A stretch of 64,000 nucleotides of DNA, taken from Meridianimarinicoccus sp. MJW13. GTDB taxonomy: Bacteria; Pseudomonadota; Alphaproteobacteria; Rhodobacterales; Rhodobacteraceae. The DNA lies in NCBI RefSeq assembly GCF_014901205.1, contig NZ_JACNMU010000001.1, positions 248,001 to 312,000 on the forward strand, given 5' to 3'. The notes beneath the pieces were generated by a model. That model saw nothing but the letters and a program-made list of their open reading frames with translations. It ran no database searches and was not told the DNA's origin. Position numbers and translations under genes: made by a program. This document shows positions 1-7,243 of this stretch, one piece after another (the stretch's first letter is position 1; each line of letters starts with the position of its first letter).

Positions 1-339
1 GTCGGCTGCTTCCAGTACGAAAACGTCGCCGGGGCCCGTGCCAACGCCCTGCCCGACCATGTGCCGGCCGAGATCAAGCAGGACCGCTGGGACCGCTTCA
101 TGGAGAAGGCTCAGGCAATTTCCGAGGCCCGTCTGGCCGCCAAGGTCGGCACCCGCCAGAAGGTCATCGTCGACCTGGTGGAAGATGACGCCGCCACCTG
201 CCGCACCATGGCCGATGCCCCCGAGATCGACGGCAACCTGTTCATCGACGAAGGTTTCGAAACCCTCAAACCCGGCGACATCGTCGAGGTCGAGGTGGAT
301 GAAGCCGGCGAATACGATCTGTGGGGCAAGCTCGTCTGA
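1..339 (+). CDS. rimO: Ribosomal protein S12 methylthiotransferase RimO, C-terminal part
   Basis: This is the last 112 residues of a radical-SAM methylthiotransferase that adds a methylthio group to an aspartate of ribosomal protein S12. The window cuts off the 5' part, including the iron-sulfur and SAM domains. The visible start, [18 protein letters not shown], matches the end of the RimO catalytic domain. It is followed by a TRAM domain containing the typical [12 protein letters not shown] segment (about residues 68-79 of the visible part). The stop TGA overlaps the ATG of cutA by one base, suggesting co-transcription. MiaB and MtaB are related, but the linker and the TRAM wording fit RimO best. 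Confidence 0.9.
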   Translation, partial: VGCFQYENVAGARANALPDHVPAEIKQDRWDRFMEKAQAISEARLAAKVGTRQKVIVDLVEDDAATCRTMADAPEIDGNLFIDEGFETLKPGDIVEVEVDEAGEYDLWGKLV

Positions 340-668
340 TGGCCACGATCACCCTGCTCCGGGTCACCTGCCCCGACGACCAGAGCGCCCGCAGCATCGC
401 CGGCGCCGCCCTGACGGCGCGCCTGGCCGCCTGCGCCAACCTGGGTGCCATCACTGCGGAGTTTCACTGGGAGGATGCCCTGAACAGCGAGACCGAGGTC
501 GCCGCCCTGTTCAAGACCCGCCCGGACCTGGCCGCCCCGCTGGCCGAGCTGATCCGCAAGACGCATCCCTATGATCTGCCCGCGATCACCTGGTGGGAGG
601 TGCAGACCGACGCCGCCACCGCCGGTTGGGTGGCGCAAGAAACCCAGGCTCACAGCGCGTCGAGGTAG
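339..668 (+). CDS. cutA: Divalent-cation tolerance protein CutA
   Basis: A 109-residue protein of the CutA1 family: small, trimeric, ferredoxin-like-fold proteins linked to copper and divalent-metal tolerance. The family hallmarks are visible: an N-terminal beta strand followed by ARSIAGAALTARLAACANL, and near the end KTHPYDLPAITWWEV, which matches the KxxHPYxxPxI signature. The ATG at 339 overlaps the rimO stop (TGATG), so it is preferred over an ATG 18 bases upstream. The 3' end overlaps the convergent IMPACT-family gene by 19 bp. The biochemical role of the family is still loosely defined. Confidence 0.93.
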   Translation: MATITLLRVTCPDDQSARSIAGAALTARLAACANLGAITAEFHWEDALNSETEVAALFKTRPDLAAPLAELIRKTHPYDLPAITWWEVQTDAATAGWVAQETQAHSASR

Positions 669-997
669 ACCCGTACCGCTTCCTGCACATGGCGGAAACG
701 ATCCCCGCCCAGATGCTTGCCGCCGTACCAGCGTGTGACCACGATCACATGGTCGCGCAGATCGGCGCGCTCCAGCATCCGCAGGATCACCATCCCGGCC
801 CCGGATTCCCCGTCATCGGACTTGAGCGGCCCGTCCGCCAGCAGCACCCCCCATGTGTTGTGGGTGGCCTTGGCGTATTTCTTGGCCCGCTTCAGCTCTT
901 TCAGAAAGGCCTCTACCTCGGCGCGCGAGGCTGCCGGGCCGCCGGACACCGCGTATTTCGATCCGCGATCGGTGATGACATTTTCGATCTGTCGCAT
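650..997 (-). CDS. IMPACT/YigZ family protein (UPF0029 domain)
   Basis: A 115-residue protein consisting essentially of the N-terminal domain of the YigZ/IMPACT family. The diagnostic stretch is KSDDGESGAGMVILRMLER followed by HVIVVTRWYGGKHLGGDRF, equivalent to the family's DDGEPxGTAG and VVVVTRYFGGxKLG motifs. The protein is much shorter than E. coli YigZ (about 200 aa), as it lacks the C-terminal ferredoxin-like domain. I start it at the ATG at 997; an in-frame TTG lies 18 bases upstream. IMPACT proteins are linked to translation control in eukaryotes, but the bacterial role is not settled. It overlaps cutA tail to tail. Confidence 0.85.
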   Translation of the reverse strand: MRQIENVITDRGSKYAVSGGPAASRAEVEAFLKELKRAKKYAKATHNTWGVLLADGPLKSDDGESGAGMVILRMLERADLRDHVIVVTRWYGGKHLGGDRFRHVQEAVRVYLDAL

Positions 998-1039
998 GAC
1001 CCCGTCCTGCCGCAAGGCACCGCCAGGGTCCAGCCTTGA

Positions 1040-1333
1040 TCAGGCTTCGGGCGCGGTCGGCTCGGCCAGAGCGTCGAATTCCTGCTGGTTGAGACAGCTT
1101 CCCGGCACTTCGGCGCCGCCCGCATCCTGCATGGTCAGCCAGCGCGTGCACCCACCGTCGCGCTGCCAGTCGCAACCACGGCAGCGTTCCACCATTCCGG
1201 CCCACCCTTCGTGCGACAGGCGCCCTGCTTCCATGGCGTCCGCAAGGTCGACACCGGCAGCGCGCGCCATCTCCAGCACCAGCCAATAGTGGGTGATCGG
1301 ATCGCCAAGCGGCTTGGGGCTGTGCAGGGTCAT
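1040..1333 (-). CDS. DUF6455 family protein
   Basis: A 97-residue soluble protein of a family common in Rhodobacterales and without known function. It begins with a helical part (HYWLVLEMARAAGVDLADAM) and continues with four cysteines in the pattern CRGCDW, GGCTRW and GSCLNQQEF. That pattern could bind a metal or an iron-sulfur cluster, but this is inference only. It is read divergently from a small membrane protein at 1518. The shared intergenic region holds an FNR-like inverted repeat 58 bases upstream of this start, suggesting oxygen-responsive expression. The ATG at 1333 has an AAGGAC ribosome binding site. Confidence 0.8.
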   Translation of the reverse strand: MTLHSPKPLGDPITHYWLVLEMARAAGVDLADAMEAGRLSHEGWAGMVERCRGCDWQRDGGCTRWLTMQDAGGAEVPGSCLNQQEFDALAEPTAPEA

Positions 1334-1390
1334 GGCCGGGTCCTTCGTTTGGTTGCCCGACGATGAAGCGGCCCATTTTGCCCGTCTACC

Positions 1391-1404
1391 TTGATGCAGG
1401 TCAA
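1391..1404. promoter_or_regulatory. Putative FNR/Anr-type binding site
   Basis: The sequence TTGAT-GCAG-GTCAA is a dyad with five-base half-sites differing from the FNR consensus (TTGAT-N4-ATCAA) at one position. It lies between two divergent genes, 58 bases from the DUF6455 start and 114 bases from the membrane protein start. FnrL-type regulators recognise such sites in Rhodobacterales. Only the sequence match supports this call. Confidence 0.5.
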
Positions 1405-1411
1405 AATGATG

Positions 1412-1458
1412 CGGGAATCCCTGACCGATGCATCCGGTTTCATCGGGAATCCCTGACC
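1412..1458. repeat. 15-bp direct repeat, two copies 32 bp apart
   Basis: CGGGAATCCCTGACC occurs at 1412-1426 and again identically at 1444-1458, just downstream of the FNR-like site and in the leader of the gene starting at 1518. It could be a tandem operator for a second regulator or a local duplication. Confidence 0.6.
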
Positions 1459-1517
1459 ATGCCCATTATTCGGGATCTGTTAACTTTCATGAAGACAAAC
1501 GAGCAAGGATCACGACC

Positions 1518-1805
1518 ATGGAAATCGCCGGCATCATGCTGTCTTGGAAAGACCTTCCCGGCCTTCTGGGTTTTGCGCTTTATGCCTGCAACTACGTGTC
1601 CCTGTGCTCGGGCCGCCTGAACGGGACCGAACTGCGCTACTTTGCCCGCAACGGGGTGGCCGCCACCCTCGTGCTGATCGGTCTGCACCTTGATTTCAAC
1701 CTGGGCGCGGCGATGCTTCAGGTCTTCTACATCCTTGCCAGTGCTTCGGCGATCCTGACCCGCCTGCGCAAGCCCGCGCAGGCCGACGCCCCGGTGACCG
1801 GTTAG
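1518..1805 (+). CDS. Small integral membrane protein (CBU_0592-like)
   Basis: A 95-residue protein with three likely membrane segments: around residues 12-28 (LPGLLGFALYACNYVSL), 40-58 (NGVAATLVLIGLHLDFNLG) and 58-76 (AAMLQVFYILASASAIL). The pattern resembles the small CBU_0592-type membrane family found beside metabolic and transport genes. Its function is not known. The ATG at 1518 is preferred because upstream residues in the same frame look non-coding and carry the direct repeats. It is expressed divergently from the DUF6455 gene and may share its FNR-type control. The family assignment is from memory of the pattern and is moderately sure. Confidence 0.6.
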   Translation: MEIAGIMLSWKDLPGLLGFALYACNYVSLCSGRLNGTELRYFARNGVAATLVLIGLHLDFNLGAAMLQVFYILASASAILTRLRKPAQADAPVTG

Positions 1806-1813
1806 GGTCGGTG

Positions 1814-1831
1814 CGGCGCTCCCCCGCGCCG
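1814..1831. terminator. Hairpin between convergent genes
   Basis: CGGCGC and GCGCCG form a perfect 6-bp stem around a TCCCCC loop, between the stop codons of the convergent genes ending at 1805 and 1855. There is no T run, so termination activity is uncertain. Confidence 0.3.
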
Positions 1832-1854
1832 ATCCCAAAGCGTAACGAGTTCCC

Positions 1855-2568
1855 TTAGTTCAGCCCCGCCGCCACCTGCCGCACCACCCGCTGACGATCG
1901 GCGTTGGGCGGGTGCGTGCCCAGGAACTGGTTTCCAGGATCGGGGATGCGCGCAAAATAGGCCGACCCGCGCACCGGATCATATCCCGCCTGATAGGCGA
2001 TTACCGTGCCCAGGGCGTCGGCCTCCAGTTCATAGTTCTTGGAAAACGCCCGCGATCCTGCCAGCGCACCCAGATCCTGCGCCGCCTCGACCGAGGCCAG
2101 ATCCCCCCCGCCCGCAGCCACGATGGTACCGGCAAGAATGGCACCCAGCACGGCGGTGTTGCTGGTGCGGGTCAGATGTCCGCGAATGTGGTGCGCTGCT
2201 TCATGCCCCAGAATGAAGGCCACCTCATCGGCATTGCGGGTCTCCTCCAGCAGCGGCTGGGTCACGATCAGCAAGGGCCGTCCCGTCTTGTCGACGGTCT
2301 GGAAGGCATTGGCGGGAACGCCGGGCCGCGTGTCCACGACGATGCGATAGTCGCATTGGGCCACGGCGCCGCTGCGCCGGCAGGTTTCCTCGGCGACCGG
2401 TTCCACCCGCCGCACGATGGCCGCGAAATTCACCTCCTGCGAAGGGGCGCGGGCCGGGGCGACGGTCGCGGGCGTGCCGGCCGTGCGCGGCACCGGGGTT
2501 GTCGAGGACGCGCAGCCCGCCAGCATCAGGATCAGCCCAGCAAGGCCCAGCTTGTGCCAGTTGTTCAT
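1855..2568 (-). CDS. M48 family metalloprotease, lipoprotein
   Basis: A 237-residue predicted lipoprotein: the signal peptide NNWHKLGLAGLILMLAGC ends in the lipobox LAGC with Cys19 as the lipidated residue. The zinc-binding motif HEAAHH starts at His122 (H122, E123, H126). A downstream ELEAD at about 180 supplies the third ligand, as in M48 peptidases. Related proteins (BepA, LoiP) act in envelope protein quality control, so an envelope role on the periplasmic side is likely. The ATG at 2568 is preceded by AGGATGGG. Cysteines 63 and 72 in the linker could form a disulfide. Confidence 0.88.
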   Translation of the reverse strand: MNNWHKLGLAGLILMLAGCASSTTPVPRTAGTPATVAPARAPSQEVNFAAIVRRVEPVAEETCRRSGAVAQCDYRIVVDTRPGVPANAFQTVDKTGRPLLIVTQPLLEETRNADEVAFILGHEAAHHIRGHLTRTSNTAVLGAILAGTIVAAGGGDLASVEAAQDLGALAGSRAFSKNYELEADALGTVIAYQAGYDPVRGSAYFARIPDPGNQFLGTHPPNADRQRVVRQVAAGLN

Positions 2569-2725
2569 CCCATCCTCCGTCGCGGTCGATCACCGCGCCA
2601 TTGAAGCCTGAAACGCGCGGGCTTCACAATGGGGTCCCGGCCAACCCTGCGTCACCTGACAAACAGGGCTGGCCCCGCCGCCCGGCCCGGCCTAGCCTGT
2701 AAGGAAAACCAGCCGGAGCCTTGCC

Positions 2726-2971
2726 ATGTTCTCCATCGAGCACGAATTCGACGCCACCGTCATCACCCTTGTGGACGATCAGGCCGGGCCGACCTCCGAA
2801 GACATTTCGGTGCAGGCCTTCGAGGATTGCGTCACGGTCGAACAATTCGACCCCCGCCGCGACGATGTTGTCCGCATCACCTTCACGCTGCGCCAGATCC
2901 AGGATCTCGCCGCCGCTCTTGATCTGCCCGAAGGCGTCTACCGGCTGAAACCCCGCACCGCCCCGGATTGA
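2726..2971 (+). CDS. Conserved hypothetical protein, 81 aa
   Basis: A small acidic soluble protein (MFSIEHEFDATVITLVDDQA...) that I do not recognise as a named family. Codon use and the GGAG ribosome binding site before the ATG at 2726 look genuine. It has alternating beta-like segments, then an amphipathic helix around residues 53-67 (LRQIQDLAAALDLPEGV). It stands alone, divergent from the M48 protease. The 3' flank carries one copy of the intergenic motif gagtattt-N-cgccaagaag on the minus strand. Confidence 0.7.
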   Translation: MFSIEHEFDATVITLVDDQAGPTSEDISVQAFEDCVTVEQFDPRRDDVVRITFTLRQIQDLAAALDLPEGVYRLKPRTAPD

Positions 2972-2973
2972 GT

Positions 2974-2992
2974 CTTCTTGGCGTAAATACTC
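2974..2992 (-). repeat. Intergenic motif gagtattt-N-cgccaagaag, copy 1
   Basis: On the minus strand this reads GAGTATTTACGCCAAGAAG, 18 of 19 identical to the copy at 19477-19495. It lies between the convergent genes ending at 2971 and 3025. I have the impression that related sequences recur in Rhodobacterales intergenic regions, but that is recollection, not a search. Confidence 0.6.
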
Positions 2993-3024
2993 CCGCCGGA
3001 GGCTCCCGCCCCCGCCGCCCGCGC

Positions 3025-3255
3025 CTAGATCAGGCGAAAGAGCTTGTCGCGGGACTTGGCGCCGCGCACCAGCTCCAGCCGTCCCGGCGCCACGCCCAGA
3101 TGCTTGGCCAACAGCTTGCGCACGGCGGCATTGGCCTTGCCATTCTCGGGCGCCACGGTGACATAGACCCGCAGACCCGTCCCGGAGTCCTCGACCCGCG
3201 CCCGCGAGGCGCGCGGCGTCACCCGCACCTGCCATTGCTGCCCCGCTTGTGCCAT
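3025..3255 (-). CDS. DUF167 (YggU-like) family protein
   Basis: A 76-residue protein that fits the DUF167/YggU family: VRVTPRASRARV at the start, VAPENGKANAAVRKLLAKHLGV in the middle (family PPVDGKANxALxxxLA) and VRGAKSRDKLF at the end. The fold is a small alpha/beta domain of unknown function. The start is the ATG at 3255; the longer open frame upstream has no family similarity. It is divergent from the nitroreductase gene at 3371. Confidence 0.88.
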   Translation of the reverse strand: MAQAGQQWQVRVTPRASRARVEDSGTGLRVYVTVAPENGKANAAVRKLLAKHLGVAPGRLELVRGAKSRDKLFRLI

Positions 3256-3370
3256 TCTGCCCGCCCTTTGGCCCGATCTTTCCGCTTCCGGCCCGGCAAA
3301 CCGGACCCGCCCCTTGCAACTGCGGCAAGAATTGCACAGGTCAGGGACAGACAAAACGCCGGACCCCTTG

Positions 3371-3949
3371 ATGCCTGATCCAAATCCTCTCGTTCTCGAC
3401 TTTCTTCTCACGCGGCGCTCGCGCCCCGGCAAGCTGCTGGCGGCCCCCTTCCCGACGCCGCAAGACCTGACGCCGATCCTCACCGCCGCCGCCCGCACCC
3501 CCGACCATGGCGCGTTGGAGCCGTGGCGGTTCATTGTGCTCACGGGTGCTGCCCTGCCCCGCATCGCCGGGGTGATCGAGGCGCGCGGCCCAGACCTGGG
3601 CAAAACCCCCGAGGATATCGACAAGCTTGCCGCCGTCTATCGCAGTGCGGGCTGCGTGGTGGCGGTGATCGCCAGCCCCAAGCCCTCGCCAAAGATCCCC
3701 GAGATCGAACAGACCTATTCCGCCGGGGCCGTCTGCCTGGCGTTGGTCAATGCCGGGCTGGCCGCAGGTTGGGGCGCCAACTGGCTGTCGGGCTGGATCT
3801 CGCATGATGCCGAATTCCGCACCCGCGCCCTGAACCTGGCCACGCACGAGCGGATCGCCGGGTTCATCCATCTGGGCACTGAACCGGCCGCCCCGCCCGA
3901 ACGCCCGCGCCCGGACCTGTCTGCCATCACCAGTTGGGTGTCCGCATGA
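3371..3949 (+). CDS. Nitroreductase family protein
   Basis: A 192-residue flavin-dependent oxidoreductase of the YdjA-like nitroreductase group. Visible family features are the N-terminal LLTRRSRPGKLLAAP FMN-contacting segment, ARTPDHGALEPWRFIVL, and the later YSAGAVCLALVNAGLAAGWGANWLSGW dimer and flavin-site segment. Such enzymes use FMN and NAD(P)H; the natural substrate cannot be told. The ATG at 3371 is used because the upstream part of the frame is not conserved. Its stop overlaps the start of the EI24 gene (ATGA), so the two are probably translated together. Confidence 0.9.
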   Translation: MPDPNPLVLDFLLTRRSRPGKLLAAPFPTPQDLTPILTAAARTPDHGALEPWRFIVLTGAALPRIAGVIEARGPDLGKTPEDIDKLAAVYRSAGCVVAVIASPKPSPKIPEIEQTYSAGAVCLALVNAGLAAGWGANWLSGWISHDAEFRTRALNLATHERIAGFIHLGTEPAAPPERPRPDLSAITSWVSA

Positions 3950-4644
3950 TCTTCAGCGATTTTCTGAAGGCGCTTGGCCAATTGGGCGATCCGCGCTTCC
4001 GCCGGGTGCTGCTGTTGGGGCTGGGCCTGACCTTCGGGCTGCTGATTGCGGCCTATGTGGCGACGGTCTGGCTGGTGGGGGCATTGGTGCCCGAAACCCT
4101 GACCCTGCCCTTTGTCGGAGAGGTGGGCCACATCAGCGAGATCGCCTCGGGCTTCTCGCTGATCGCGGTCATGGGTCTGTCGGTGTTCCTGATGGTGCCC
4201 GTGGCCTCGGCATTCACCGGGTTGTTTCTGGACGACGTGGCAGACGCGGTCGAAGATCGCCACTATCCGCAACTGGCCACCGCACCACGGGCCGAGTTCC
4301 TCAAGGCGCTTGGCGATTCGCTGAAGTTTCTGGGCGTGATCGTGCTGGCCAACCTGCTGGCGCTGGTGCTTTACGCGGTATTTCCACCCTTCGCGCCCTT
4401 CATTTTCTGGAGCATGAACGGGTTCCTCCTGGGCCGGGAATACTTCCAGATGGTCGCCATGCGGCGGCTGTCACAGGCCGACGCCCGGCGGATGCGCCGC
4501 CGCCATTCGGTGCAGATCTGGCTGGCGGGCGCGCTGATGGCGGTGCCGCTGACCGTGCCGCTGGTCAACCTTCTGGTGCCGATCCTGGGTGCGGCCACCT
4601 TCACGCACTTGTATCATCGCCTGCGCGGCGAGGCCCGAAGCTGA
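3946..4644 (+). CDS. EI24 domain (CysZ-like) membrane protein
   Basis: A 232-residue integral membrane protein of the EI24/CysZ family. Hydrophobic segments are visible around residues 20-45, 65-95 (including FSLIAVMGLSVFLMVPVASA), 125-165 and 195-225. The FLDDVADAVEDRHYP stretch after the second hydrophobic block is typical of the family. E. coli CysZ supports sulfate uptake, but no sulfate genes are nearby, so a sulfate role here is not supported. The start overlaps the nitroreductase stop (ATGA), implying translational coupling. Confidence 0.85.
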   Translation: MIFSDFLKALGQLGDPRFRRVLLLGLGLTFGLLIAAYVATVWLVGALVPETLTLPFVGEVGHISEIASGFSLIAVMGLSVFLMVPVASAFTGLFLDDVADAVEDRHYPQLATAPRAEFLKALGDSLKFLGVIVLANLLALVLYAVFPPFAPFIFWSMNGFLLGREYFQMVAMRRLSQADARRMRRRHSVQIWLAGALMAVPLTVPLVNLLVPILGAATFTHLYHRLRGEARS

Positions 4645-5397
4645 TCAACTGCCTGTTCTGCGCCCACGCACCACGGATAGCCCCGCCAGCGCGGCCAGCA
4701 ACAGCAGGCCGGCTGCGGGCAGCGGCACGGCCTCAAGTTGCACTTCAAACGGTTTCGGCGGGTTCGAGAAATCGAACGGCCCCGGCCCGTGGAAGCCTTC
4801 CAGTTCGATCAGCCATCCCCGACGGGTGACGTTGTGGGAACTCCCCGGCGACAGACCAAACAGGGCGGTACCCTCGTCCAGCAGGAAATCGAGGAAATAG
4901 TCGTCTGAGACGGACTCGTGCGGCACCGATCCGCCGATGGCCCTGATCGTCTCGACCTGCGGATTGCCCGTGCCGCCCCCCGTCAGGCCCGAGAAATTGA
5001 ACCGCGGCGCGACCGACGGAACCAGGTGCTGCACCCAGCCCGAGGCATCCACCTGCCGGTTGTTGCCCGCATTGGTGCTTTGCGTCAGCTTCAGGTACCC
5101 CTGCCAGTATTGCCCCACCCAACCCAGGGCGATGGCCGTGCCCGGCTGGATCCGGTCCCCTACAAACAGCGCCTTGACGTGGTTTGGCTCCTCGCACAGG
5201 TGTATCTCAAGGTGGATCGTCGTGCGCTGCTTCTGCGGTGGAATGAACGGCGAATCCTGCGTAAAACACTGCGGCAGCGACGCGGCGTCGAACACGACCG
5301 CCTGGGCTGGCGTCGATTGCAGCGCAACGGCAATAACCCCGGTCGCAAGACCAAGGCACATTGTTCGGAAGAATCTGGGTTTCCCTGTCCGTTTCAT
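4645..5397 (-). CDS. VPLPA-CTERM sorting domain-containing exported protein
   Basis: A 250-residue secreted protein. It has an N-terminal signal peptide (residues 1-33, ending near TPAQA) and a C-terminal sorting signal: VPLPAAG at about residues 224-230, then the hydrophobic stretch LLLLAALAGLSVV and the basic tail RGRRTGS. Such VPLPA-CTERM tails are thought to be processed by exosortase-type enzymes. The central part (SLPQCFTQDSPF..., THLPQ-like beta-rich) has no domain I recognise. No exosortase or polysaccharide genes are in the window, so the sorting partner must be elsewhere. The stop abuts the end of the EI24 gene tail to tail. Confidence 0.88.
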   Translation of the reverse strand: MKRTGKPRFFRTMCLGLATGVIAVALQSTPAQAVVFDAASLPQCFTQDSPFIPPQKQRTTIHLEIHLCEEPNHVKALFVGDRIQPGTAIALGWVGQYWQGYLKLTQSTNAGNNRQVDASGWVQHLVPSVAPRFNFSGLTGGGTGNPQVETIRAIGGSVPHESVSDDYFLDFLLDEGTALFGLSPGSSHNVTRRGWLIELEGFHGPGPFDFSNPPKPFEVQLEAVPLPAAGLLLLAALAGLSVVRGRRTGS

Positions 5398-5452
5398 GAT
5401 CTGTTCCCCCTGCGGGAAGCATAGCAGAAAACGGTCAGATTGTCGCCGGGTG

Positions 5453-5737
5453 CTATTCGGCCCCGGCCACCGGCGGCATCCGTCCCATCACGTCGAAATC
5501 GCGCACGGTGATGGTTTCGGTGACGATGACCGTGAAGATCACGACCCACAGCCCCACCGCCCAGATCGTGGTGAGCCGCGCCTTGCGCCCGATGGCCGGG
5601 TTGGTGGGCGCCGACGAAGGGGTGCCCGGCACTACCTTGCCGCTTTCACCCTGCGTGGTCAGACGCAGGGGCAGCACGACGAAGAACACCATGAACCAGA
5701 TCACGGCAAACAGGACGATGGCAGAGGTGATGGACAT
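5453..5737 (-). CDS. DUF1467 family membrane protein
   Basis: A 94-residue protein with two membrane helices, residues 5-26 (SAIVLFAVIWFMVFFVVLPLRL) and 59-78 (IWAVGLWVVIFTVIVTETI), joined by a short loop with the family-typical LPLRLTTQGE and GTPSSAPTNP motifs. Its function is unknown. It starts 30 bases after the stop of methylmalonyl-CoA epimerase and is read in the same direction, an arrangement I associate with this order. A functional link to the epimerase is not shown. Confidence 0.88.
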   Translation of the reverse strand: MSITSAIVLFAVIWFMVFFVVLPLRLTTQGESGKVVPGTPSSAPTNPAIGRKARLTTIWAVGLWVVIFTVIVTETITVRDFDVMGRMPPVAGAE

Positions 5738-5767
5738 GTGTCCGCGCTCGCTTTCCTAGGGGTCCGG

Positions 5768-6172
5768 TCAGACCTGTTCCAGTTCGACCAGACAGCCGTT
5801 GAAATCCTTGGGATGCAGGAACAGCACCGGTTTGCCATGGGCGCCGATCTTGGGCTCTCCAGATCCCAGCACCCGCGCGCCCGAGGCTTTCAGATGATCC
5901 CGGGCGGCCAGGATGTCCTCGACCTCATAGCACACATGGTGGATGCCGCCCGAAGGGTTCTTTTCCAGGAAGCCGTTGATCGGGCTGTCCTCGCCCAGCG
6001 GGTACAGCAGTTCGATCTTGGTGTTGGGCAGTTCGATGAACACCACGGTCACGCCGTGATCGGGTTCGTCCTGCGGCGCGCCGACCTTGGCGCCCAGCGC
6101 ATCGCGGTACTGGGCCGAGGCCGCCTCCAGATCCGGAACGGCAATGGCAACATGGTTCAAGCGACCGATCAT
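5768..6172 (-). CDS. mce: Methylmalonyl-CoA epimerase
   Basis: A 134-residue glyoxalase-fold (VOC) protein. It interconverts (2R)- and (2S)-methylmalonyl-CoA in propionyl-CoA catabolism and the ethylmalonyl-CoA pathway. The family pattern is clear: GRLNHVAIAVPDL at the start (metal-binding His), then FIELPNTKIELLYPLGEDSPI, GGIHHVCYEVEDI (second metal His) and FLHPKDFNGCLVELEQ at the end. The longer open frame upstream is spurious; the ATG at 6172 matches the family start. It is followed by the DUF1467 gene. Confidence 0.95.
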   Translation of the reverse strand: MIGRLNHVAIAVPDLEAASAQYRDALGAKVGAPQDEPDHGVTVVFIELPNTKIELLYPLGEDSPINGFLEKNPSGGIHHVCYEVEDILAARDHLKASGARVLGSGEPKIGAHGKPVLFLHPKDFNGCLVELEQV

Positions 6173-6310
6173 GGCAGTATCCTCCAATGGGTTTTGCGGC
6201 TTATCCCGTGCCGGACCGGGGCAGGCAAGGCAACCGAGCGTCGCAGCCGCCTTAACCCAGCGTTCACCATGGCGGGTCTTTTCTGGGTGCAGCCAGAATG
6301 GAGAAGAAGG

Positions 6311-7009
6311 ATGACCCCAGCCCCTGCAAGACTGATCCCCACATCGGCCCGCCCCCTGTTGGGCCTGACCGTCATGGTGGTGGAAGACAGCCGTTTCGCC
6401 TCGGAAGCCCTGCGGCAGATGTGCCTGCACGGCGGCGCCCGGATCCGGCGCGCCGATTGCATTGCCTCGGCCCGCCGGCACCTGGCGGCCTATTTCCCCT
6501 CGGTCTCTATCGTGGACATGGGGCTGCCGGATGGCGACGGGGCCGAGCTGATCTCCGAAATTCGCCAACGCTGCGGCGACCTTGCCCCGGTGATCGCCAC
6601 GTCGGGCGACCCCGACCGGGAAATGCCGGCGCGGCGGGCCGGGGCGCATGACTTCCTGCCCAAGCCGGTCGCAAGTCTTGGCCTGTTCGAACAGGTGATC
6701 CTGCGCCATCTGCCCGACAGCGCCCGCCCCAAGGGGCCACGCATCCTGCGACGGGAGTTGCCGATGCCGGACCGGGCCGCCCTGCGCGACGACCTGGATC
6801 ACGCAGAACGGCTGTGCCGCGGCGAACCGGATACAGAAATGCGGACCTATCTGGGCGCCTTCGTGGCCGGGGTCGCCCGCTGTGCCGAGGATGAGTCGCT
6901 GGCCCGTGCCGCCGACGACCTGCCCGCCACTGCAGGTTCAGGCGCGCTGCGGCAGTTGCGGGCGCTGCTGCAGGACCGTTTGCGCAAGGAAACGCGCGCG
7001 CCGGTCTGA
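6311..7009 (+). CDS. Response regulator receiver domain protein
   Basis: A 232-residue protein with an N-terminal receiver domain (residues 20-130): acidic pair Glu25-Asp26, phospho-acceptor Asp69 in SIVDMGLPDGDGAEL, Ser98 and Lys118 in FLPKP. The C-terminal 100 residues are alpha-helical, rich in Arg and Asp, and contain no DNA-binding domain I recognise; they could serve protein contacts. No histidine kinase is adjacent, so this is an orphan regulator. The ATG at 6311 follows a strong GGAGAAGAAGG site. The very long open frame upstream on this strand is a shadow. Confidence 0.85.
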   Translation: MTPAPARLIPTSARPLLGLTVMVVEDSRFASEALRQMCLHGGARIRRADCIASARRHLAAYFPSVSIVDMGLPDGDGAELISEIRQRCGDLAPVIATSGDPDREMPARRAGAHDFLPKPVASLGLFEQVILRHLPDSARPKGPRILRRELPMPDRAALRDDLDHAERLCRGEPDTEMRTYLGAFVAGVARCAEDESLARAADDLPATAGSGALRQLRALLQDRLRKETRAPV

Positions 7010-7243
7010 CCCCTCACAGGCGGCAATCCGGGGTGCCAACGTGCCTCGACTGACGGAAACAGGCGCGGGGCCGCCCGGCGCGCATACCTCTGCCAGGGGT
7101 CGCAAACGGTCCTCACGGGCTGATTTGCGCCTCGCCCCTCTGGTCCTTGCCGTCTCGCAGCGGTATCGACACGGACAGAAGCCGGCTGCCATACTGCCGG
7201 ATGTCCGCGGCCCGCTGCCGCCCCGGCCAGAGGAAGACCGACC

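Noticed and set aside
4937-7009. A 690-codon frame on the plus strand across several genes
   Set aside because: Only the last 232 codons (from 6311) are a real response regulator; the rest is antisense to the VPLPA-CTERM, DUF1467 and mce genes.
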